A DNA stretch of 64,000 nt from Micromonospora sp. CCTCC AA 2012012 (GTDB taxonomy: Bacteria; Actinomycetota; Actinomycetes; Mycobacteriales; Micromonosporaceae): positions 1,178,001 to 1,242,000 of the forward strand of contig NZ_CP159342.1 in the NCBI RefSeq assembly GCF_040499845.1. Reading direction: 5' to 3'. The notes beneath the pieces are model-generated. The model saw only the letters and a list, made by a program, of their open reading frames with translations. It searched no databases and was not told the DNA's origin. The translations under genes were made by a program, and so were the position numbers. Below are positions 35,278 through 44,300 of the stretch, piece after piece. Every line of letters begins with the position of its first letter. The stretch's first letter is position 1.

Positions 35278-37092
35278 GTGTCGTCCACCCTGCTGTCCCG
35301 CCGGGACCTGGCGTTCCTGCTCCACGACTGGCTGGACGTGACCCGGCTGACCGAGCGGGCCCGCTATGCCGAGCACTCCCGGGAGACCTTCGACGACGTG
35401 CTGGACCTGGCCGCCCGGGTGGCCGCCGAGCACTTCGCCACCCACAACCGGGCCGCCGACCTCGCCGAGCCCACCTTCGACGGTCGCCGGGTGCACACGA
35501 TCCCGCAGGTCAAGGCCGCCCTCGACGTCTTCGCCGAGACCGGGCTGCTGGCCGCCACGATGGACTCCTCGGTCGGCGGGATGCAGCTGCCGCACGTGGT
35601 CGCCTCGGCCTGCTTCGCCTGGCTCCAGGCGGCCAACGTGAGCACCGCGGCCTACCCGTTCCTCACCCTCGGCAACGCCAACCTGCTGCTCACCCACGGC
35701 AGCGCCGAACAGGTCGACACCTGGGTCCGGCCGATGGTCGAGGGCCGCTTCTTCGGCACCATGTGCCTCTCCGAGCCGCAGGCCGGCAGCTCGCTCGCCG
35801 ACATCACCACCCGCGCCGAGCCGCAGGACGACGGGACCTACCGGCTGACCGGCACCAAGATGTGGATCTCCGGCGGCGACCACGAGCTGGCCGAGAACAT
35901 CGTCCACCTGGTCCTGGCGCGGATCCCCGGGGGACCGCCGGGGGTCAAGGGCATCTCGCTGTTCATCGTGCCCAAGGTGCTGCTCGACGAGGACGGGCAG
36001 CTCGGGCCGCGCAACGACGTGGTGCTGGTCGGCCTCAACCACAAGATGGGCTACCGCGGCACCACCAACACGCTGCTCAACTTCGGTGAGGGAGTGCACC
36101 GGCCGTACGGGCGGGCCGGGGCGGTCGGTCACCTGGTCGGCGAGCCGCACCAGGGCCTCGCGCAGATGTTCCACATGATGAACGAGGCACGGATCGGGGT
36201 GGGCGCCGGGGCCACCGCCCTCGGCTACACCGGCTACCTCAAGTCCGTCGCGTACGCCCGTCAGCGTCCCCAGGGCCGCCCGGTCGCCGACAAGGACCCG
36301 ACCGCGCCGCAGGTCCCGATCGTGGCCCACCCCGACGTACGCCGGATGCTGCTGGCCCAGAAGAGCTACGTGGAGGGCGCGCTCGCCCTGGTCCTCTACT
36401 GCGGCCGGCTGCTCGACGAGGAGCGGACCGCCCCGGCCGAGGCCGACCGCGACCGGGCGCACCTGCTGCTGGACATGCTCACCCCGATCGCCAAGAGCTG
36501 GCCGTCGCAGTGGTGCCTGGCCGCCAACGACCTGGCCATCCAGGTGCACGGGGGCTACGGCTACACCCGCGACTACGACGTCGAGCAGCACTGGCGGGAC
36601 AACCGGCTCAACCCCATCCACGAGGGCACCCACGGCATCCAGGCCCTCGACCTGCTCGGCCGCAAGGTGACCATGCAGGGCGGCGCCGGGCTGGCGCTGC
36701 TGCTGGAGACGATCGGCGCGACGGTCACCCGGGCCTGGAAGGCCGAGGGGGAGGCCGCCGAGCTGGCCGCCCACCTGGGGGCGGCGGTGGACCGGATCGG
36801 CGTGGTGACCCGGCGGCTGTGGGGCAGCGGCGACCCGGAGCTGGCGCTGGCCAACGCCTCGCTCTATCTGGAGGCGGTCGGCCACGTGGTGATCGCGTGG
36901 ATGTGGCTGGAGCAGCTGCTCGCCGTGGAGGCGAAGGGGTCGCCGGAGGGGGCCGAGGGGGAGTTCCTGGCCGGGAAGCGGCAGGCGGCACGCTACTTCT
37001 TCCGCTACGAACTGCCGCGCACGGGGCCGCAGTTCGACCTGCTGGAGAGCCTGGACCGGACCACCCTGGAGGCCCGGGAAGGCTGGTTCTGA
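35278..37092 (+). CDS. Acyl-CoA dehydrogenase
   Basis: A 604-residue FAD-dependent acyl-CoA dehydrogenase of the long (FadE5-like) type: CLSEPQAGSSLADI (about 163) and KMWISGGDHE (about 198) in the middle beta domain, and a C-terminal extension after QVHGGYGYTRDYDVEQHWRD. It oxidises acyl-CoA to trans-2-enoyl-CoA in beta-oxidation. GTG 35278 follows GGAAGGAGA. Convergent with the MerR gene, 22 bp apart. Confidence 0.92.
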   Translation: MSSTLLSRRDLAFLLHDWLDVTRLTERARYAEHSRETFDDVLDLAARVAAEHFATHNRAADLAEPTFDGRRVHTIPQVKAALDVFAETGLLAATMDSSVGGMQLPHVVASACFAWLQAANVSTAAYPFLTLGNANLLLTHGSAEQVDTWVRPMVEGRFFGTMCLSEPQAGSSLADITTRAEPQDDGTYRLTGTKMWISGGDHELAENIVHLVLARIPGGPPGVKGISLFIVPKVLLDEDGQLGPRNDVVLVGLNHKMGYRGTTNTLLNFGEGVHRPYGRAGAVGHLVGEPHQGLAQMFHMMNEARIGVGAGATALGYTGYLKSVAYARQRPQGRPVADKDPTAPQVPIVAHPDVRRMLLAQKSYVEGALALVLYCGRLLDEERTAPAEADRDRAHLLLDMLTPIAKSWPSQWCLAANDLAIQVHGGYGYTRDYDVEQHWRDNRLNPIHEGTHGIQALDLLGRKVTMQGGAGLALLLETIGATVTRAWKAEGEAAELAAHLGAAVDRIGVVTRRLWGSGDPELALANASLYLEAVGHVVIAWMWLEQLLAVEAKGSPEGAEGEFLAGKRQAARYFFRYELPRTGPQFDLLESLDRTTLEAREGWF

Positions 37093-37114
37093 CCGACGCG
37101 TACCGCCTGCCGCC

Positions 37115-37885
37115 TCAGGGTTGGCGCTTCTCGACCCGGGTCCAGCCGACCCACCCGCGCTCCGCCACGAGCGTCCGCAGTCGGGCGACGGCCGGGTGGG
37201 CGGCGTAGGCGAACGAGTCCATCAGGCGGACGAACGCCTCGTCGGGCGAGGTGTCGCCCATCCCGCTCAGCTCCCCGGCGGCCTCCGCCTGGGCGAAGAG
37301 CTCGCTCATCAGGTCGGCCGTCTCGCCCAGCAGCTCCTCGTCCGCCCAGTTCTCGGCGATCCGGCCGATGAGCTGATAGAGCCGCACCACCTTCGGGTCG
37401 GCCAGCTGCGCCACCTTCTGCTCCATCATCTGCGGGATCGACTCCGGCCAGCGCGCCGCCATGAGGATCCAGGCGTCCCGCTCCGCCTCGACGGTGGCCG
37501 CCGACGCGCCGATCGCCCGCAACCGCGCCAGATAGTCGGCCACCTCCGGCGGGACGGCGAGGGAGTCGCCGGAGCCCAGGAGCGCGATCCGCCGCCGGTG
37601 CTCCTGCAGGGTGCGGATCTGCGTACGCAACTGCCGGTCGATCTCGGCGGTCGCGGCGGCGAACGTCTCGGGCTCGGCGTCGAGCAGCTCCCGGACCCGG
37701 GCCAGCGGGACACCCGCCTCGGCCAGGGTCCGGATCCGCACGAGCCGCACGACCGCCGCCGCGTCGTACGTCCGGTAGCCGGAGGCGTCGCGCTCCGGTT
37801 CTTGGAGCAGCCCGATCTGGTGGTAGTGCCGCACGGCGCGGATGGTCACCCCGGCGTAGGACGCGAGCCGTCCGATCGTCAGCAT
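37115..37885 (-). CDS. MerR-family regulator (TipA-like)
   Basis: A 256-residue regulator with the N-terminal MerR winged helix (MLTIGRLASYAGVTIRAVRH), a dimerisation coiled coil (about 80-115) and a C-terminal helical domain of the TipA-S-like kind that may bind drugs. Last gene of the exporter operon, 15 bp after the permease stop, so it probably autoregulates the operon through the operator at 39511-39525. Confidence 0.9.
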   Translation of the reverse strand: MLTIGRLASYAGVTIRAVRHYHQIGLLQEPERDASGYRTYDAAAVVRLVRIRTLAEAGVPLARVRELLDAEPETFAAATAEIDRQLRTQIRTLQEHRRRIALLGSGDSLAVPPEVADYLARLRAIGASAATVEAERDAWILMAARWPESIPQMMEQKVAQLADPKVVRLYQLIGRIAENWADEELLGETADLMSELFAQAEAAGELSGMGDTSPDEAFVRLMDSFAYAAHPAVARLRTLVAERGWVGWTRVEKRQP

Positions 37886-37900
37886 GGCATCCGCCTCCCG

Positions 37901-38662
37901 TCAGCTGATCTTGCGGCGGTACACGGCCATGGCGGCGACGTACGCCACGACGAGCAGGCCGGCACACCAGGCGATGGCGATCCAGGCGTCGGCACCGACC
38001 TGCTGCTGAGCGAACAGGTTACGGATGGTGTCGACGATGGACGTCACCGGCTGGTTCTCGGCGAAGGCGCGTACCGGGCCGGGCATGCTCCCGGTGGGGA
38101 CGAAGGCCGAGCTGATGAACGGCAGGAAGATGAGCGGGTAGGCGAGCGCGCTCGCGCCGTCGACGGACTTCGCGGTCAGCCCGGGGATCACGGCGAGCCA
38201 GGTCAGGGCCAGCGTGAACAGCAGCACGATCCCGGTGACGGCGAGCCAGTCCAGCACGCCGGCGCCCGAGCGGAAGCCCATGGCCAGGGCGACCAGCACC
38301 ACCAGCACGAGGGAGAGCAGATTGGCGACCACCGAGGTCAGCACGTGCGCCCACAGCACCGACGAGCGGGCGATCGGCATGGACTGGAACCGTTCGAAGA
38401 TGCCGCCCTTCAGGTCGAGGAAGAGCCGGTACGCGGTGTAGGAGATGCCCGAGGCGATCGTGATGAGCAGGATGCCCGGCAGCAGATAGTTCACGTAGCT
38501 GCCCGACCCGGTGCGGATCGCGCCGCCGAAGACGTAGACGAAGAGCAGCAGCATGGCGATCGGCATGATCGCGGTGGTGATGATGGTGTCGGGGCTGCGG
38601 CCGATGTGCCGCAGCGACCGCCCCAGCAGGACGGCGGTGTCGCCGAAGAAGTGCTTGTTCAT
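37901..38662 (-). CDS. ABC-2 type exporter permease (DrrB-like)
   Basis: A 253-residue membrane protein with six hydrophobic helices and the ABC-2 pattern (GGIFERFQSMPIARSS loop near residue 90), like daunorubicin permease DrrB. It forms a complex with the ATPase encoded 9 bp upstream and would export a hydrophobic drug. Confidence 0.92.
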   Translation of the reverse strand: MNKHFFGDTAVLLGRSLRHIGRSPDTIITTAIMPIAMLLLFVYVFGGAIRTGSGSYVNYLLPGILLITIASGISYTAYRLFLDLKGGIFERFQSMPIARSSVLWAHVLTSVVANLLSLVLVVLVALAMGFRSGAGVLDWLAVTGIVLLFTLALTWLAVIPGLTAKSVDGASALAYPLIFLPFISSAFVPTGSMPGPVRAFAENQPVTSIVDTIRNLFAQQQVGADAWIAIAWCAGLLVVAYVAAMAVYRRKIS

Positions 38663-38671
38663 CGGGGCTCC

Positions 38672-39493
38672 TCAGCTGTTCGTGGGGGAGAGGTCGGCGG
38701 TGCCGGCGTCGGTGGCGTCGTCGCCGACGATGGCGAGGAAGACGTCCTCGAGCGTCGGCTGCTTCTCGACGTACTCGACCGTGGCGGGCGGGAGCAGCCG
38801 CTTGAGGTCGGCAAGGGTGCCGTCGGCGATGATGCGTCCCCGGTGCAGGATCGCGATCCGGTCGGCGAGCTGTTCGGCCTCGTCGAGGTACTGGGTGGTG
38901 AGCAGCACCGTCGTGCCCTGCGTGGCCAGTTCCCGGACGGCCTGCCAGACCTCCAGCCGCGCCTGGGGGTCGAGCCCCGTCGTCGGCTCGTCGAGGAAGA
39001 TCACCGGCGGCTCGCCGATCAGGCTCATCGCGATGTCGAGGCGGCGGCGCATGCCACCGGAGTACGTCGACACCCGCCGGCTCCCCGCGTCGACCAGCGA
39101 GAAGCGGGCCAGCAGGTCGTCCGCGATCCGGCCCGGGTTCCGCAGGTGTCGCAGCCTGGCCACCAGCACCAGGTTCTCCCGCCCGCTGAGGATCTCGTCG
39201 ACGGCGGCGAACTGTCCGGTCAGGCTGATCGACTCGCGTACCTGTGGGGCCTGAGCGGTCACGTCGAAGCCGTTGACGCCGGCCGTGCCCGCGTCGGGTC
39301 TGAGCAGCGTCGACAGGATCCGCACCAGCGTCGTCTTGCCCGCCCCGTTGGAACCGAGCAGGGCGAAGATGCTGCCCCGCGCCACGTCGAGGTCCACCCC
39401 GCGCAGCACGTGCAGTTGCTGGTACGACTTCTCCAGGCCACGGACCTGGATGGCAGGCCCGGGGACCTGCTCGGACGTCCTCCGAAGATTCAT
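38672..39493 (-). CDS. ABC transporter ATPase (DrrA-like)
   Basis: A 273-residue DrrA-type ATPase: Walker A GSNGAGKTT near residue 50, signature YSGGMRRR near 145 and Walker B VIFLDEPTTGLDP near 165; the C-terminal ~50 residues are the DrrA-type tail. First gene of the drrA-drrB-merR operon. It powers the adjacent permease. Confidence 0.92.
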   Translation of the reverse strand: MNLRRTSEQVPGPAIQVRGLEKSYQQLHVLRGVDLDVARGSIFALLGSNGAGKTTLVRILSTLLRPDAGTAGVNGFDVTAQAPQVRESISLTGQFAAVDEILSGRENLVLVARLRHLRNPGRIADDLLARFSLVDAGSRRVSTYSGGMRRRLDIAMSLIGEPPVIFLDEPTTGLDPQARLEVWQAVRELATQGTTVLLTTQYLDEAEQLADRIAILHRGRIIADGTLADLKRLLPPATVEYVEKQPTLEDVFLAIVGDDATDAGTADLSPTNS

Positions 39494-39510
39494 GGCGTCA
39501 GCATGCAGGG

Positions 39511-39525
39511 TTGACGCTGCGTCAA
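39511..39525 (-). promoter_or_regulatory. Probable MerR operator of the exporter operon
   Basis: A perfect palindrome, TTGACGC-T-GCGTCAA, lies 18-32 bp upstream of the ATPase start. On the coding strand it follows CTTGACC, the layout of MerR-type promoters in which the regulator binds between widely spaced -35 and -10 elements. The operon's own MerR is the likely ligand. Confidence 0.65.
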
Positions 39526-39591
39526 GGTCAAGCCGACGAGAGGGATGATGTGGTGGTGGCCGACGACGGAGATCTGATCGACAACCCCCGC

Positions 39592-40269
39592 ATGAACCGC
39601 CCTTCCCTACGCGACGAGGTGATCGGCCACCTGGCGGAGGCGGTCGGGGCCGTCACCGTCGCACATCCGGTCCGGGTCGCCGTCGACGGACCGCCCGCCG
39701 CCGGCAAGACCACCCTCGCCGACGAACTGGCCGCCGTCCTGCGCGCAGAGGGCCGCGACGTCATCCGCGCGACGATCGACGATTTCCTCTTTCCCCGAGC
39801 CCAGCGCTATTCGCGCGGCGAGTACTCGGCCGAGGGCTGCTACTTCGACACCCACGACCACGACGCGCTGAACCGGGTGCTGCTCGATCCGCTCGGCCCG
39901 GACGGAGATCGACGGTTCCGATCCGCGGTCTACGACCACACGACGGATGCCGCGCTGTGCCCGCCGGCCACCACCGCCCCCGCCGACGCCGTGCTGCTCT
40001 TCGACGGCGTCTTCCTCCTGCGCCCGGAACTGATCGACCGGTGGGACCTGCGGATCTTCGTATCGACCGCGTTCGAGACGACCGTGGACCGTGCCATCAG
40101 CCGAGACGGACAGGTGTCATCCCGGACCGACGTCGAACGGCGCTGGCGCGAGCGTTACCTCCCCGCCCAACAGCTCTACTTCGCCACGGTCCGCCCGACC
40201 GATCATGCCGACGTCGTCGTGCACAACGACGATCCCCGGCAGCCGCGCTGGGAGACGCGAGTACCCTGA
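39592..40269 (+). CDS. Uridine kinase-like P-loop kinase
   Basis: A 225-residue P-loop protein: Walker A DGPPAAGKTT near residue 33, then DDFLFPRAQRYSRGEYSAEG near 64, as in the uridine kinase/phosphoribulokinase-like group. It would phosphorylate a nucleoside or sugar, but the specificity residues are not clear. Start ATG 39592 is favoured by fit; GTG 39550 has a better ribosome site (GAGAGGGA) and would add 14 residues. Divergent from the ABC operon. Confidence 0.8.
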   Translation: MNRPSLRDEVIGHLAEAVGAVTVAHPVRVAVDGPPAAGKTTLADELAAVLRAEGRDVIRATIDDFLFPRAQRYSRGEYSAEGCYFDTHDHDALNRVLLDPLGPDGDRRFRSAVYDHTTDAALCPPATTAPADAVLLFDGVFLLRPELIDRWDLRIFVSTAFETTVDRAISRDGQVSSRTDVERRWRERYLPAQQLYFATVRPTDHADVVVHNDDPRQPRWETRVP

Positions 40270-40299
40270 CCCCGCTCTCGAAGTGGAGTGCCGGCTCCG

Positions 40300-41256
40300 T
40301 CACTCGTATCCCATCGCCGGGATGATCGCGCCGAATGCCTCTTCGATGCGCCTGCGGGTGCCGGCGTCGAACTGGTCGTCGCGGTGCGCCAGCTTCTGTG
40401 CCTGGAACGTCGACCGGGTGGCGAAGTCCTCGACGCCGAGGCGTGCGAAGAGGGCGCGGCGCTGCCCGGGCCAGTCGGCGGCGAGGTCCTCCGCCTTCAC
40501 CTCGACGTACCGCCGGCCCGTCAGGTCGACCGTGTCCTTCCAGGTGAGCCACCGGTGGTAGACCGCCGTGAGGTAGGCGAGCGCGCCGTCGACGGTGGGC
40601 GGCGCCCACGGCTGGGCCAGGTGGGAGGCGAGCACCGAGACCGGGTGACGCGTGATGTGGACGATGGTCGCCTCGGGGACCAGCTCCCAGAGGAACTCCA
40701 TGCACAGCAGGTTGAACGGCGTCTTCTCGCACCACGTCGGCTTGCCCGCGTCGGCGGCGGCGCCGCCGAACAGGGCGTCGATCAGGCCCCGCAGGATGGT
40801 GATCAGTTCACCCCGGTCGCGGAAGTACCGGGGCAGCACCCGCCGTCGGCTCAGCGGCGCGAACGGGCCGGCGGGCCGGTCGGCGTTCCCGAAGCCCTCC
40901 GCGGGCGCGGGTTCGTCGTACGTGCAGGCGATCAACTGCGGCCAGAGCCGGTGCACCGCGTCCCGGTAGCGCTCCTGGCCGACCAGCTCGGGAACGGTCT
41001 TGCCGCGATCGTCACGCCGGCCGGGCACCCGTACGGTGAGGAACTCGGTGAGCCGGTGGAGGGCGTCCTCGCCGACGATCGGGTCGTACCGGTCGGTGAG
41101 CGCGTCGGCCAGGTCCCGCAGGCCACCCGGGTCGACGAGGAACCGGGTCTCCATGGGGATCCGGTGGATCAGCGGATGCTCGCCGATGATGTCGGCGAGC
41201 CGTGACGTTCCGGAACGACCCGTGCCCGCGACGAAGACCGGTGAGGGGGAAGACAT
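40300..41256 (-). CDS. Sulfotransferase family protein
   Basis: A 318-residue protein with the 5'-phosphosulfate loop VAGTGRSGTSRLADI (about 8-22) and the 3'-phosphate motif IVHITRHPVSVLASHLAQP (about 196-214), typical of PAPS-dependent sulfotransferases. It would sulfate a hydroxyl or amine; the acceptor is unknown. It follows the SARP-like gene by 37 bp and may be co-transcribed with it. Confidence 0.88.
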   Translation of the reverse strand: MSSPSPVFVAGTGRSGTSRLADIIGEHPLIHRIPMETRFLVDPGGLRDLADALTDRYDPIVGEDALHRLTEFLTVRVPGRRDDRGKTVPELVGQERYRDAVHRLWPQLIACTYDEPAPAEGFGNADRPAGPFAPLSRRRVLPRYFRDRGELITILRGLIDALFGGAAADAGKPTWCEKTPFNLLCMEFLWELVPEATIVHITRHPVSVLASHLAQPWAPPTVDGALAYLTAVYHRWLTWKDTVDLTGRRYVEVKAEDLAADWPGQRRALFARLGVEDFATRSTFQAQKLAHRDDQFDAGTRRRIEEAFGAIIPAMGYE

Positions 41257-41293
41257 GGCGAGCAGTCAATCCCTCCGCCCGCTGCGGGGCAAG

Positions 41294-43255
41294 TCATTTG
41301 AGGGCCGCGTCGAGGTCGTCGAGGTGACGGGAGACGGGGCCGGCGGTGAGCATCCCGCTGCCGGCTCCGGCCAGCTCCCCGGCGGCCGGTGCGAGTGCGG
41401 TCCGGGCGCGGGTCAGCACCGTCCGGTCGTCCAGGGCGATCGCCGCTCGGGCGGTGAGGCACCACAGGGCTTCCCACAGCAGGTCGCGCGGCGGCTCCGG
41501 GACCTGGCGCAGCGCCGCGGCGGCCTCGACCGGGCGATCCCGTCCCAGCAGGACGAGCGGGCGTGCCCAGGGGGTGTACGGCCCCCAATCCGTCCCGTCG
41601 TCGAAGGTGACCGGTTCCCCGTGCGCCACCCGCAGGCACAGCAGGGCCAGCGGCAGGAGGCCCCGCTCGACGCCGGGCATGCCGGCGGTGGCGAGCTCTG
41701 CCGCCCCCGCACGGTAGGCCGCCTCCGCGGCCTGCGGCGACGGCTCGGTCGCGGCCAGTCGCAGCGCGCGGTACCACCGGGTGAACACGCCGACGAGGGG
41801 GCGGTCGTACCGCTCGGCGAGCCGGTCCGCCGCGGCGGCGTGCCGGTCGCCGGTGCGGAAGTCCGCGAGCGCGCTGCGGGCCTGCATGCGGACGAGATGA
41901 CCGAGGATCTCGAACGCCCCCAGGCCGTGCCGGGCGGAGAGCGCGACGAGTTCGGCGCCGATCCGGTCCCGCCGGGGAGCCAGGCCCGCGCGGTGGAAGG
42001 TCTGCATGAACACGCCGTTCAGCGCGAAGGCCAGCAGGGACGGGTCGCCCAGGCGGCGCGCGATCCGCTCCGCCTCCTCGGCGGCCTCGGGTCCGCGCGC
42101 CGCGCGGGTGCCGCGTGACTCCACCGCGATCGTGGCCAGCAGCCGGGCCCGGGTGGCCTCGGAGGACCCGGGACGTAATGCGCTCAGGGCCCGCTCGGCG
42201 GCCGCGACGATCTGCGCCGCCTGCGCCGGATCATCCGACCGCGTCCAGATCGCCGGTACGTCGTAGCCGCCGATCACCCGGGCGGTGAGATCAGGATCGC
42301 CCAGCTGCTCGGCCGCGGCGATGGCCGCGCTCCGCTGCTCCCGCGCCGCCTCGAGCCCGCTCGCCCCGGTCACGGCGAGACTGCGCAGCAGGCCGACCGT
42401 CGACTCCAGCCGGGCGGCGGAGCCGGACGCCACCGTACGGTCGTACGCCGCAGCGGTCTCCGCCCAGACCCGGTACGGTCCCGGCGATCCCGGTCCGCCG
42501 CCGACCCGATCGGCCTGCCGGAGGATGTCGGTCTCCAGGCCACGCAGTCGCGGACCCGGATCAACGCCGAGCTGGTCCGCCAGCAGGCCGCGGGCCCGGC
42601 GCAGGACCGCGAGCGCGTCACCCTGGCGTCCCGCGCGGTACAGGGCGAGCGCCAGCAGCAGCCACGCCTCCTCCCGCCACGGATGCGCGGCCACATGCGC
42701 ATCGAGATCGGGTACGACCTCCGCGGCGCGCCCGACCTCCAGCAGCGCCTCGGCCCGCTGCTCGATCGCGTTCAACCGGAGCTGTTCGAGACGGGAGCGC
42801 TCGACGCGCGACCACGGCTCGTCGTCGACACCGGCGAACGCGGGACCCCGCCACCGACCCAGGGCACGGTCGAGCCGCTCGAGTGCCGCGTGCGGGAACG
42901 CCGTGGCCGCGGCGGCGACCTCGTCCTCGAACCGCCAGGCGTCGACCGCGTCCGGCGCCAACCTGAGCGCGTAGCCCGGGCCCTCCGTGACCAGCAACCG
43001 GGCCGGCTCGCGCGGTGGACGCTCCGGCTCCAGCGCGCGCCGCAACGCCGCCACGAAGGTGCGGACGCTGCCCACCGCGCCCGGTGCCGGCTCCGCCCAA
43101 AGATCAGCCACGAGGCGGTCGACCGGTACGACCCGACCACGCGCCACAACGAGTCGGGCCAGCACCGCGCGGTGTTTCGGCCCTTTCAGGTCCAGCGGCG
43201 CGCCGCCGTCGTCCCAGGCGACGACCGGACCGAGCACACCGATGCTGACCTGCAC
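41294..43255 (-). CDS. SARP/BTAD-type transcriptional regulator with TPR tail
   Basis: A 653-residue regulator: an OmpR-like winged helix (about 1-95; LGPVVAWDDGGAPLDLKG), a bacterial transcriptional activator (BTAD) domain (about 100-245) and a ~400-residue helical, TPR-like C-terminus with no P-loop, unlike AfsR. SARPs activate secondary-metabolite operons, so control of the distant cluster is conceivable, but the divergent hydrolase gene is the nearest target. GTG 43255 gives the standard VQVSIGVLGP start; an upstream frame extension is less likely. Confidence 0.85.
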   Translation of the reverse strand: MQVSIGVLGPVVAWDDGGAPLDLKGPKHRAVLARLVVARGRVVPVDRLVADLWAEPAPGAVGSVRTFVAALRRALEPERPPREPARLLVTEGPGYALRLAPDAVDAWRFEDEVAAAATAFPHAALERLDRALGRWRGPAFAGVDDEPWSRVERSRLEQLRLNAIEQRAEALLEVGRAAEVVPDLDAHVAAHPWREEAWLLLALALYRAGRQGDALAVLRRARGLLADQLGVDPGPRLRGLETDILRQADRVGGGPGSPGPYRVWAETAAAYDRTVASGSAARLESTVGLLRSLAVTGASGLEAAREQRSAAIAAAEQLGDPDLTARVIGGYDVPAIWTRSDDPAQAAQIVAAAERALSALRPGSSEATRARLLATIAVESRGTRAARGPEAAEEAERIARRLGDPSLLAFALNGVFMQTFHRAGLAPRRDRIGAELVALSARHGLGAFEILGHLVRMQARSALADFRTGDRHAAAADRLAERYDRPLVGVFTRWYRALRLAATEPSPQAAEAAYRAGAAELATAGMPGVERGLLPLALLCLRVAHGEPVTFDDGTDWGPYTPWARPLVLLGRDRPVEAAAALRQVPEPPRDLLWEALWCLTARAAIALDDRTVLTRARTALAPAAGELAGAGSGMLTAGPVSRHLDDLDAALK

Positions 43256-43361
43256 TGATCGAACCCGCCCTTCCGCGCCTGCGCCCAACGTATCGCGCTC
43301 ATCGTCTGCTCATCCGCGACCGGCAGGCTGGGACCGTCCGACCAACCAGAAGAGGACGATC

Positions 43362-44240
43362 ATGACATTTGCCATTCCCGGTTTCGACTACCAGCGCGTC
43401 CCGGTCACCGACGACGTGACCCTGAACGTGGCCGTCGGCGGCACGGGCAGCCCCGTCGTGCTGCTGCACGGCTTCCCCCAGACCCACCTCATGTGGCGGC
43501 ACGTCGCCGGCGACCTCGCCACCGACCACACCGTGATCTGTCCCGACCTGCGCGGCTACGGCGCCAGCGACAAGCCCGCCGCGCGCGACGTCGACACGTA
43601 CTCCAAGCGGACCATGGCCGCCGACATCGTCACCCTCGCCGGCACGCTCGGCCACGAGCGCTTCGCCCTGGCCGGACACGACCGCGGTGCCCTCGTCGCC
43701 ATCCGTGCCGGCCTCGACCATCCCGGCACGATCAGCCACCTCGCCATCCTCGACGTCCTGCCGACACTGGACATGTGGGACATCCTGCACGGGTCCTCCG
43801 CCGCAGTCGCCTTCCACCTGTATCTGATGGCCCAGCCTCCCGGCCTGCCCGAGCAGATGATCACCGCCAGCGCGGACGCGTTCTTCGGCTACTTCCTCGA
43901 CCTGTGGGCCAGGGACCCGGGGGCCATCCCCGCCGACGTGCGGGCGGAATACCTGAGAGCATCCCGGGACGCGGTCGACTCCATCGTCGCCGACTACCGC
44001 GCCTCGGCCGGCATCGACATCGACCACGACCGGGCCGACCGGTCCGCCGGGAATCGGCTGCGCATGCCGGTCACCGTCGTCCAGCAGGACTGGGGGGCCG
44101 CACTCGGCTACGACGCCGCCGCGCTGTGGCACACCTGGGCCGCCGAGCTGGAGCACCACACCACGTCGGTCGGGCACTTCATGGCCGAGGAGACACCCGC
44201 CGAGATCATCGGCGTCCTGCGTACCCTGCTCGCGCGGTAA
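43362..44240 (+). CDS. Alpha/beta hydrolase, haloacetate dehalogenase-like
   Basis: A 292-residue alpha/beta hydrolase with oxyanion motif LHGFPQTHLMW (about 35-45), nucleophile motif GHDRGA (Asp107) and a late catalytic His in VGHFMAEE. An Asp nucleophile marks haloalkane/haloacetate dehalogenases and epoxide hydrolases; overall layout (PDLRGYGASDKP) is closest to fluoroacetate dehalogenases. ATG 43362 after AGAGGA. Divergent from the SARP-like gene across 106 bp. Confidence 0.88.
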   Translation: MTFAIPGFDYQRVPVTDDVTLNVAVGGTGSPVVLLHGFPQTHLMWRHVAGDLATDHTVICPDLRGYGASDKPAARDVDTYSKRTMAADIVTLAGTLGHERFALAGHDRGALVAIRAGLDHPGTISHLAILDVLPTLDMWDILHGSSAAVAFHLYLMAQPPGLPEQMITASADAFFGYFLDLWARDPGAIPADVRAEYLRASRDAVDSIVADYRASAGIDIDHDRADRSAGNRLRMPVTVVQQDWGAALGYDAAALWHTWAAELEHHTTSVGHFMAEETPAEIIGVLRTLLAR

Positions 44241-44300
44241 CGATCGTCCGCCCGGCGACCACGCGCGGCGACCGCGCGACCGGGTGCCGGAGGATAACCG

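Noticed and set aside
35172..36089. Forward frame overlapping the acyl-CoA dehydrogenase start
   Set aside because: Arg/Ala/Pro-rich shadow; the dehydrogenase frame has a ribosome site and family motifs.
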